DNA of 64,000 nt, taken from assembly GCF_018294505.1 (NCBI RefSeq), contig NC_057809.1, positions 416,002,485 to 416,066,484 on the forward strand, in the 5' to 3' direction. Below are positions 35,057 through 44,681 of this stretch, piece by piece. The notes under the pieces are model-generated. The model saw only the letters and a program-made list of their open reading frames with translations. It did no database searches and was not told the origin of the DNA. Source of the DNA: Triticum aestivum. Taxonomy: Eukaryota; Streptophyta; Magnoliopsida; Poales; Poaceae. Position 1 is the stretch's first letter; each line of letters begins with the position of its first letter. Position numbers and translations under genes: made by a program.

Positions 35057-36518
35057 CGCCTCATGAGGGGCATCATGGAGGCTCAAGAGGCCAGGCGCTC
35101 CGCAGCCCTGGCGGAGATGGAGATGGTCCGCGAGGAGCCACCAGCGCCTCCGGATCCTCCCGAGGCCCCTGGGCCTGGGGGCTTGTGAGGATCGGCTTCC
35201 GCAGCCCACCGAGTCTGCTACACCAACGCTGCTTCATCCTCAACATCATCAGGTGACATCTTTCAAGTTTCATTTCCAGCTGGGAGCGCCCCCCAGGGCT
35301 GCATTATTCCCAGGCCGCGTGGGTCCGTCCCTGCGGCATGTATCCCTTTTATTTCATGTTGCTAGCTTACTTTGTTGGGGGCGCCCCTCGGGCTTCATCA
35401 TCCCCCAAGTCGCTCGGGCCTGACCCAGTGATGTCCACCTTCCTAGCATCTATTTGAATGAATCCACTCCTTCGCGGCTAATGTGTTTGACCTAGTTGCC
35501 CGCTCAACTGACGCCAACTGACAGAGCTGCTCCCAAGATGGCATGGCGCTTGCGCATGGGTCCGTCCCTGCAACACCGACAAACCTGAATGGCTGAGCTC
35601 TGGCCGTGGCAGCCCCGCATGGCGCCACCTCGTCAAGCCTTAAGTGCCTCATCGCCTCTCGAAAGCAACCAACGCCTGACTGTCAATTGTCATGGCAACC
35701 CCTCGTTCTTTCTATGATGGGTCTACAGGATCTCCTAAAGGAGCTGCGTCAAGCGAGGCCCATGCGGTGTCTCCTCCACTCTCATCCGCGTGAACCGCTT
35801 GCATGTTAAAGGGGGGGTGCCTGAGCATCGCGACTCAGGGCTCCTACTGGCTCTCCAGCCCTCAACCTCTGGCCTTGTCCACGGCATCGCGACCTGGCAT
35901 ACCAGCGACGGCTGAGACTCACTCGAGGGCCGAGACCCGAGGACGTAGAGCAGAAAGGGGAGAAAAGGCGAGAGGGGAGGGACACGCGAGGACCTCGCCG
36001 AGCAACCTCACGCCTGCCGATGCACGGACCCGGCGACACACCAGGGAGCGGTCCCTGATTCTCGAGATAAGTCACCACCCGGAAGCACCAGCTACCATGG
36101 CACCATCCCCGCACCTAATGCAATCCCGTGTTAGCGACGCGGCTCTCCTTTCTCACCGAACGATGGCTGCTTGAGCGCCAAAGGGGACCTCCTGAGCATC
36201 GCGACTAAGGGGCTCTTACCGGACCCCGGGTCGCTCACCTCTTGGCCTTGACCACGGCATCGTGACCTGGCATACCAGCGACGGCTGAAGCCGCCTTGGG
36301 ACTAGGACCTGTCAGCGCAGAGCACCAAGCCCTCGTGAGGTTCGAAAGGGAGAACTGAGCTAAGATGGAATGAGCAACTCGCACAATTCTACGACAAGGG
36401 TTATATTAACAAATAGGATCACAGGCACCTTACAAGCCCCGACGCGTCTTTGATTCCTCGCAGGGAACAGATCCTAAAAGGACGCTAACTACACGCGCCC
36501 CTGCAAAAGACGCCATCA
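35057..36518. other. Non-coding interior with a direct duplication
   Basis: No gene is supported. A segment of about 100 bases (35819-35920) recurs at about 36190-36292. Both contain GAGCATCGCGACT, CACGGCATCG and GACCTGGCATACCAGCGACG. A shorter word GGGTCCGTCCCTGC occurs twice (near 35318 and 35559). These replace most of pol. Confidence 0.6.
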
Positions 36519-37375
36519 TCAATAGTGGGCCGTCATGCACCGGCGCCAACCCCATCCAGATTGGAGTCGGCGACGGCCTGACGAGCCCGCCCTGCTCCAG
36601 GAGCGGCGCCGGCTCGGGGGCTCATAGTTGTCGTTGCTCATCTCCGGAGTCGCGAAGAGCTCGCCGGAGTCGCTAGATCCTCCGACGCCTCCGCCGCCTG
36701 AGGAGCCGCCAAGGGAGCGGTCGGCGGGCCTAGTCCCCGCCGTAGCAGGGTCCCGACCACCTCTCCCGGGGCAGCACTCCAGCCGGCGCCCGTTCGCATC
36801 GAAGACCTTGAAGAACATCACCGAAGCACCGTCGTACTCCAAGTGGATCATGAAGGCGCCTCTTGTCCTGCAAACCCGGGCTATTTCGCCCCAGCCTCGA
36901 GTCATGAAGACCTCGCCCGGGGCAACGACCGCGACCTCTGCCTCGGTCGCGAGGTTGCTGCAGTCGGCATGCTGCAGCCAAAGCTCCAGGAGTTCTCCCT
37001 GTGGGATGATGGAGGCGAAGAAGGGAGGAAGGCGAATCCAAGACTGAGGAGGCATGGCGGCGTGGAGCACGAACTCTCGGGAGGACCCCTCGGTGTGGAC
37101 CCCAGGGGGGACGACCCACACCTTCGTGACCCGTCGGCGCCGACGGCAGCGCCGCCCGTGGCGATCAGCACGACTCCTTCAGAGCCCTCGATGTGGGCGT
37201 ACAAGGGATGCGGGAACCCCGGCGGTGGCCGCTCGCACCAGGGCCTCGACACCACCTGATGGGCCCCCTCGCCCCGGGGGCGGAGGGCGAGCTGTTTCTT
37301 CGGCGGGAGCAGGTCTGATTCCTCCTGGGGAGCTTTTCCCTTCTCTGCCGCCGAGAACCGGCGGATCGGAGCCAT
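36519..37375 (-). pseudogene. Antisense B3-like ORF inside the nested gypsy element
   Basis: On the minus strand an ATG at 37375 opens MAPIRRFSAAEKGKAPQ with a basic, proline-rich N-terminus to about residue 80. The reading then moves by one frame near 37135 into VTKVWVVPPGVHTEGSSREF. The next 100 residues look like a B3 fold: FVLHAAMPPQSWIRLPPFFA, VFMTRGWGEIARVCRTRGAF, LEYDGASVMFFKVFDANGRR and ECCP. The order of elements (strand, GW helix, YDG hairpin, KVFD strand) is that of plant B3 DNA-binding domains. A glycine/serine-rich tail follows. The ORF lies between the pol remnant and the 3' LTR, opposite the element's own transcription. The alternative is a chance antisense frame in GC-rich DNA, but the motif order argues against that. 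Confidence 0.62.
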
Positions 37376-37450
37376 CGCAGCAAGACGGAGCAAGGACTGG
37401 GAAGAAGGAGAAGCAAGAAGAGATGGACTGGAAGGGCGCGAGCCGCTTCG

Positions 37451-37459
37451 TACTTATAG
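37451..37459 (-). promoter_or_regulatory. Possible TATA box for the antisense B3-like ORF
   Basis: CTATAAGTA on the minus strand, about 80 bases upstream of the ATG at 37375. The intervening leader is pyrimidine- and GA-rich. The position is right for a plant pol II promoter. Confidence 0.45.
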
Positions 37460-37698
37460 CCGGCGATGGCCAATCGTCGACCTCCACGATCGCAGGTAAT
37501 CATGACCCGCTTTGCATGCAGGGACATGTCCAGTCTGTGCAGTTGCCGAGGCGCCATGGGGAAGTGGAGACGCCCATGCCCAATCAACCGCCACGCGACG
37601 CCCAAGGCCGCAGGCTGTTAGGGCCCGCGGTGCTTTGCCCTTGCCCTTTCTCCTCCCTGCACGACCAAGTCCGGGCGCGCCTTGGGCCCGGGGGCTAC

Positions 37699-38311
37699 TG
37701 TCGGCGTTCTGGGAACGGGGGTCCGTAGACTTGCCTGCCTGCGGCGTGGCTCAAAGGGGGGCCCAGCGCGGCCCATCTTCATCAACACAGACCCAAGACC
37801 CTCGCGAGGGGCCAAGCCTCGCGGGGCGGACAACACGGAGCTTCCTCAGGCACGGCCTCATCAGGCTAGCTCGCGAGGAGGCGGAGAGATCAAGGAGGGG
37901 TACCTCACGAGGTGCCCGTGACGCAAGCCATGATGACCAAGGGTGCCAGGCCGGCGCCAGCCCGCGCAGTGTCCTCCTTTCCTCTTTGGTGCAAAGGGAG
38001 CAAGTGCAGGCGAGAGCATCAAGCAAAGGCACCCGTTTCGGTGCAACAAGACCAAGACCAGCCCAACGGCAAGGAGGAAGTCATTGTGGAGCCCAAGCTA
38101 GCATCACCACCAGAGCCTTTGGCAGGCAAGGACCAACTTTAGTCAGGATAAGCGTACCCTATGTTCCCCTTCAAAATGGCCAATTGTTGGCACCCTTCCC
38201 GCTCAATATTTGGGAAGAGGCCCGGGGGCTTTGCCTATAAATAGGACTAGCCACCCCCAGATAGGATGAGATGGGATCAGGTAGATGAGACCAGGGATAA
38301 GATCAGAGCGG

Positions 38312-38351
<40 letters not shown>

Positions 38352-38649
38352 GTGGCTGAACTCCTCCTAGCAGTTCAACCCCCCAGCCAAAAACAGACCC
38401 TCGCGAGGCTGTTCTTCCTTGTATTGCTCATCATCATCAGCCCAAGAGGCAATCCACCAAACCACACTCGAGTAGGGTATTACACCACAATGGTGGCCCG
38501 AACCAGTATAAACCATGTGTCTCTTGTGTTGTTCTTTCCATAGCTTAGATCTTAGTGAGGCGGTGGGATGCAGGTAGGTAGAAGGCGAAATCTCCGCGCG
38601 CACTCCAGTGTTCGAACCTCAAGGGTCTGCCAGAACCCGAAACCCGACA
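37699..38649 (+). repeat. 3' LTR of the nested non-autonomous element
   Basis: It follows GGGCCCGGGGGCTAC (purine-rich tract). TATAAATAG is at 38236-38244. It differs from the 5' LTR by an expanded (GA)n run at about 38313-38347 and by scattered substitutions, mostly transitions. Confidence 0.93.
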
Positions 38650-38810
38650 GAGGCCCAACCCAAAATTGCTGTTTTTTTGCCTATTTTAGGGTTTCACAGA
38701 AAGAGAATATCAAACGGAGTCCAAACGGAATGAAACCTTCGGGAACGTGATTTTCAGAACGAACATGATCCAGAGGACTTGGACCCTACGTCAAGACATC
38801 AACCAGGAGG

Positions 38811-38862
38811 CCACGAGGTAGGGGGCGCGCCTACCCCCTGGGCGCGCCCTCCACCCTCATGG
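38811..38862. repeat. GC-rich imperfect palindrome in the Sabrina-type LTR
   Basis: CCACGAGGTAGGGGGCGCGC faces GGGCGCGCCCTCCACCCTCA with CTACCCCCT between. It sits 36 bases upstream of the TATA box. The equivalent in the Wham-type LTR is 4624-4677. Confidence 0.75.
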
Positions 38863-41800
38863 GCCCCCTGTTGCTCCAAGGACGTACTCCTTCCTCCTAT
38901 ATATACCTACGTACCCCCAAACTACTAGATACGGAGCCAAAACCCTAATTCCACCATCGTACCTTTCTGTATCCACGAGATCCCATCTTGGGGCCTGTTC
39001 CGGAGCTCCACCGGAGGGGGCATCGATCACGGAGGGCTTCTACATCAACACCATAGCCCTTCCGATGAAGTGTGAGTAGTTTACCTCAGACCTACGGGTC
39101 CATATTATTAGCTAGATGGCTTCTTCTCTCTTTTTGGATCTCAATACAAAGTTCTCCCCCTCTCTTGTGGAGATCTATTCGATGTAATCTTATTTTGTGG
39201 TGTGTTTGTTGAGACCAATGAATTGTGGGTTTATGATCAAGTTTATCTATGAACAATATTTGAATCTTCTCTGAATTCTTTTATGTATGATTGGTTATCT
39301 TTGCAAGTCTCTTCGAATTATCAGTTTGGTTTGGCCTACTAGATTGATCTTTCTTGCAATGGGAGAAGTGCTTAGCTTTGGGTTCAATCTTGCGGTGTCC
39401 TTTCCCAGTGACAGTAGGGGCAACAAGGCACGTATTCTATTGTTTCCATCGAGGATAACAAGATGGGGTTTATTTCATATTGCATGAGTTTATCCCTCTA
39501 CATCACGTCATCTTTCTTAAAGCGTTACTCTGTTCTCTTGAACTTAATACTCTAGATGCATGCTGGATAGCGGTCGATGTGTGGAGTAATAGTAGTAGAT
39601 GCAGGCAGGAGTCGGTCAACTTGTTTCAGACGTGATGCATATATACATGATCATACCTAGATATTCTCATAACTATGCTCAATTCTGTCAATTGCTCAAC
39701 AATAATTTGTTTACCCGCCGTGAATACTCATGCTCTCGAGAGAAGCCACTAGTGAAACCTATGGTCCCCGGGTCTATCTTCCATCATATTAATCTTCCAA
39801 TACTTAGTTATTTCCTTTGCCTTTTATTTTACTTTGCATCTTTATCATAAGAATACCAAAAATATTATCTTATCATATCTATCAGATCTCACTCTCGTAA
39901 GTGACCGTGTAGGGATTGACAACCCCTTATCGCGTTGGTTGCGAGGATTTATTTGTTTGTGTAGGTATGAGGGACTCATGCGTGGCCTCCTACTGGATTG
40001 ATACCTTGGTTCTCAAAAACTGAGGGAAATACTTATGCTACTCTGCTGCATCACCCTTTCCTCTTCAAGGGAAAACCAACCCAAGTGCTCAAGAGGTAGC
40101 ACCATCTTTCCTCTAGTAGTCCTGCCAAGCCATCCCAAGGACTGGAATCAAACATAGTTCTATTGCAAAGATACCTCGCTGTCTGATGAAAATCCAATGT
40201 CGGGTTATCATGCTAATTGTATTGATGGAAAGCACCCACTTCCTGATAAACTCACCCCTGCCGAACGCAAGAAACTTGTCCCCAAAATCAGGAAAGTCCA
40301 AGCCTTGTTAGGAAACGGCTTGACCGGAGTTGACTTGATCCGCTGCTAGGTCGCATGGCAGATCGTACCTTTAAGACGCCGATCCGGCTTGATGTGTTCA
40401 TACACTGGAGGAACTGATGATCCTTTACGTCATAACTGTGTGCGTTTGACTGAAGGGGCCATCGTTGAGATGGCAACCGCACTTGTCCAAAACAAATATG
40501 AAGATTGCAGCCTCGTGGGTTTGAACCCTTTCTGCAAGCTTGACCCAGCTCCAGAGGTAAATATTTTGACTCTTTTTTCCTTCCACATCGCATGAACTTC
40601 AACATATTATCCTTCCACAGGCGAAATCTGACTTTTGGAAAGACAAATATGACCATGAGGCGGCTAAAAAGGCTAGAGCTGCTGCGAGAGCCGCCAAGAA
40701 AACCGTCAGAAAGTCTAAGAAGAAGCCAACTGCCTCTGATTTACTCAAGCTGGATGACACCTTTGAGTCGGAGGTAGCCCTTGACTCTCTTGGCCTGTTT
40801 TTTAACAACCTTATTGACTCTCTTGGCCTATAAATATTATTTCCTCCGACTCAGAACCTTTACCAAGGCAGAAACCTCGGCAGGTAACCCAGAAAGTAAG
40901 GTTTTCGCACCCCTTGGATTATTTAGATACTCATTTTCTTTTGAAACGGCAGCAACATGAGAGCCATCGCTAGATCCGAACCGGTGGAGATGACGCCTTA
41001 CCCTCCGGCTTGCCGAACACTCCTCGGAAATGCCAGATTGAGGTTCTCTTTGACCTTTAACCCTTGTATTTGTTCAATGAATTACCTTCATCAATCAATT
41101 TTGATTCCATCTTTGTAGGAGATTTCCCGTTCCTCCTTTGACGATTCATCACAAACTCAATTGCCGGCCTTCAAGACTGCCCCCGGCTAAAGATAACTAT
41201 CCTTCTTATGTACCTTTATATATGCATCATTGTACTGACTTGTCTAAATCCTTTTTTAGCGGTCAAGCAAAGCCCAAGAAAGCAAAGGTGACAAAGCCGG
41301 CTGAGAATCCGAAAACCAGTGAACCGGAGTAGCCAACCCTCGTACCGGAACATCATCAAGAACCGGAGCAGTCAACTTTTGTGCCAGAACACACTGAACA
41401 GCTAGAGGACCCTGCTTTCAATGTTCAACCAGATTTACCTGAACCGTCTATGGATGAAAATGCTATTGATCCATCAAGTATTGAGACGTCAAGCTCAGCT
41501 AAGCTGCCAGAGAAGCACGGTGATGACGTTTTAATCAATGGTACCAGATTTGTTGAACCAGGGAACCCAGTTGTTCTGACAAGACACTCTGCCAAACAAG
41601 AAGTTATGGAAAGGCAGAAGGTGAGGTTTGACGTCTCCCACTATGCTCACCTGAGCATTAGTGAAGTGTTATCTGGTTATCTCAGTCAAGTGCACTCTAG
41701 TCGTGATTCAGAAATTGAAATGGTCAAACAGATGCACCAAAAATATGAGGTACGTTCTCTGGCTTATATAAGTTATATACCCTGCCAGCCTCCAAGTCTT

Positions 41801-43260
41801 CTGATTATGATAATATTGAATGATCTATAGACTAAGAATACCTTAGAAGCCTCTGTCTTAGACTCCCTCCAAGTACGGTTTGCAACTAAACCAGATGCTT
41901 ATAGTATTTCAATTTGCATGTGTAGTCCCCAAGGGCTGGTTTAATCAGTAGGAATGAGCTGGTCCTACTAGTCATTATGTAGAAGACCAAAAATTAACTG
42001 CATATCCCTCATGAGTCGGCTAGAACTGTTACCGACGGCTTGTCTTTAATAAGAAACAAGCAATATGCATTAGCCCCCAAGTGCCAATTGTTGTTTCCTG
42101 CAAAACACTTGGAACTTTTTAGAAAGAGCCGTTTCCTTTGAAAAATTTCCGCTGACAGACATTAGCCGCCAAGTGCCAAGTGTTATTACTTGCAAAGCAC
42201 TTGGGACTTATTTTTTATAATCTGCCATGAAACTGAACAACCTTATGTTGTATGCAGGCTGCGACCGCAGAACTGGAATCCCAATTGTCTGAGGCCAAGA
42301 TTCGGCTGGTGACTCAAGAGATTGAAACAAAGAAAGCTGAATCCAAATTCCAGTTGAGTGTGTCTAAAACACAAAAACTGAAGACCAGCTTTACTACAGA
42401 GAAAGAGGCTTGGGCCAATAAGAAGACTGCCTTGATGCAGCGTGTGGAGAAGGCTGAAGCGGCTCTGGAAGAAGTTACCGCTGAACTCACCGGTTTAAAG
42501 AACCGTGTGTCTCAGATAGTTTCTGCAATCCTCGGTAAGTCACCTTGTTACGTACTCAAAGTGGGTATTTTCCATTATAAGCCGCCACTTAACCCATTGT
42601 GTAAACTTTAAAGATCCCAGGAGCATAAATCTGAGCCGATATACCGTGGTAAAGCTTAAGGCAGTTTACATGCTGGTTGAACAATTGTACACCGGAGCTC
42701 AACGGGCTCTTGCCACTATCTCCCCCGTGAATCAAGGGCCGACTCTATTAAGTGACATCTTGAAGAATTTGTCCATCTTGCCCGCTCGGTTCCAAGAAAT
42801 CAAGCGACCGTGTGCTTGAGTCGGAGCTGTAACAGCTTTAAGCCGTGCCAAAGCCTGGGTACCAGAATTAGACCCAGCGGACATAGCTAGTGGATATCCC
42901 AGCCTCAAAGAAGATGGAACGCCTTTCAACCAAGAAGATTTTGCTTCTTGTGTCAAGGAAATTCGCCCTCATGCTACCATCATTGGTGAAGAAACCAACC
43001 TCACCAAGTATCAACCGGGTTTTGATGCAGACAATAAGAAGATGGCGACTCCTTCATATAAAGTGATGAACTTAATCCCGTCGATTTGTAAGCACACTTT
43101 CGCCCCTAAGATTGACCTGTCTGGTCTGATTGATGATGAGGCTGAATTTGTCGCCCTTCATGGCTTTGACTGGTCCAAACACAACTTCTAGACAGTGGAA
43201 GAGGACGAACCGGCAAGGGATGAGGCGCAACCATCAAGTCAGCCAGGCCAAGACTCGTGA

Positions 43261-44681
43261 ATTGGCTCTAGTTTATCATATGTTGTATGGGAGACTGAAA
43301 AACAATTTATCATTTTGGGCTCCAAGCGCCTTGTAATAGGCTAGCTTTAAACTTCTTGCTCTGCTATGCCATCGTGCATATTGTGCTGCTTATAACACTT
43401 ATTTATCCTCTATGTGAAGATATGCTATATATCCCTTATGATATTAACAATTTTGAATATGTTCCTGCATACAACAGATAAAAGTGTCATGGTGGTTTAC
43501 CACTGGACGAGTTATAATGCCCCAACATGAACTTATCATGATTTATAACCAAGGCTGGTCAAAATAATAATCATATATGAAAAAAACATCATACCTGTGA
43601 TATTTGATCACACTTGTTGATTTTACCAATCCAGTGTAGTAAGGGTGATAACCTAAGACTTTGGATGCCGGTAGTTATCAGAGATTGCCGGCTTATGAAC
43701 AAAACCGGACCGGGTTAATAAACATCGGATATTTACCTTTATTTTATACTGGCGACTTATAGTTGAAGACCAGGCAGGGTTAATAAACACCGGTTAATGT
43801 CATATATGACTCAGAAGGCATTATAAGCCTTATTGTTTTTCAACCATGTATTACTATGTCATAAAATAAAAAAAAATCTCAAAAGACATTCAAATCAAAA
43901 ACAACAGAAAAAATCCGAGGCTTTCATAGTCCGCCAAGCCAAAATATCTTCTTCAATGAAACTAGCATTAGCCACTGGAAGGTACGCGCTTTCCGTGAGC
44001 CGCCCCTCATTGACCCAATCGACATTTTAACCCGGATAAGTTCATTTCTTATTTAAAGATAGACTTATCAGGAGTACGCGGGGTTAGAGTAGCATCGTGC
44101 ATCACAGGCCGATTTATCCAAGTTTCAAGGAAGGCGGCTTTATAGCCTGAGCTTTTCCTTGCTATCCATAAACCGTGCCCTCTCATGACAAACCGGCGTT
44201 TTAACCTTAACGAGTTCAGGGTCTTGTTTAAAAGATTGACTGTCAAGAGTTCGGCGGGTCAGTCAGGATTACCTGATGGAGAAGCATCTGGCATACAGGT
44301 AGGATAACCCGGGGTTTTAGGTGAATAAACCTGGCTTCCAAGCCTGGCTTTAATAGCCTATCACAAGGTTATGAACTCTTCATTCTTTAGAACAAAAGAG
44401 CCCCAAGTGATATTTTGAGCTGTGCTCAGGGGGTACCTATGTTTGAGTTGTGCTTTTGCCATAGACTCTCTTTGGCCCCAAGTTTTTATGTGACCTATAG
44501 GCCGGATCAAAGGGTAACTATAACTTCGTTGTATAAAGCAGAAGCCCCCATGTAACCGAAGACTCATTAATTTAGAGTGGAAAAAACGATAGAGGCCCTG
44601 CTTTAGCAGGGTTGCCGGCTTTATTATTTTTTATTATGATATATACATTGTCAAAATATGTACATTGGATGAGTCGGTGGC
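43261..44681. other. Convergent 3' spacer of the Fatima-like element
   Basis: This lies between the end of the plus-strand antisense gene and the end of the minus-strand pol. It contains no gene. The word GGGTTAATAAACAxCGG occurs twice (about 43711 and 43777). It could hold poly(A) sites for both transcripts. Confidence 0.5.

Larger units (their letters stand above)
31221..38649 (+). mobile_element. Complete non-autonomous gypsy LTR retrotransposon with antisense B3-like ORF
   Basis: Two LTRs (31221-32156 and 37699-38649), the 5-bp target duplication GAGGC (31216-31220, 38650-38654), a primer-binding site and a purine-rich tract before the 3' LTR define a full-length copy. The interior has a broken gag-protease and a scrap of the start of reverse transcriptase, then non-coding DNA and a minus-strand B3-like ORF. 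No catalytic RT, RNase H or integrase is found. Hand alignment of the LTRs gives roughly 38 substitutions in about 930 positions, younger than the Fatima-like host. I cannot name the family. Confidence 0.93.
31095..40101 (+). mobile_element. Sabrina-type gypsy solo LTR (split by a nested element)
   Basis: The LTR starts TGATACGTCTCCAACG and ends CTCAAGAGGTAGCA. The target duplication CCATC is at 31090-31094 and 40102-40106. Without the nested element its length is about 1.57 kb. A TATATATA box lies at 38898-38905, 36 bases downstream of the GC-rich palindrome. No internal domain is present, so it is a solo LTR. It interrupts the antisense gene of the Fatima-like element in codon register. Confidence 0.93.
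30651..43260 (+). pseudogene. Antisense multi-exon gene of the Fatima-like element, split by a nested solo LTR
   Basis: It starts MSPKTMTTCNWVHSTVTES on the strand opposite gag-pol. Blocks VFTDHMTRGFSPSDSKFF and FCEVYLQEEPTFELF match the Pfam 'putative gypsy type transposon' domain (PF04195). The frame is cut at 31094 by the Sabrina-type solo LTR and resumes at 40102 after its target duplication. Introns can be read at 40557-40620 and 40774-40854; later exons include a coiled coil (about 42258-42532) and a C-terminal exon ending about 43260. Premature TAGs at 40155, 40347 and 43189, plus further stops, make it a pseudogene. The role is unknown. Its 3' end converges on the end of pol. Confidence 0.72.

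Noticed and set aside
34426..35256. 276-codon ORF overlapping the protease end
   Set aside because: It is an out-of-frame shadow of the protease and RT vestige, with no domain of its own.
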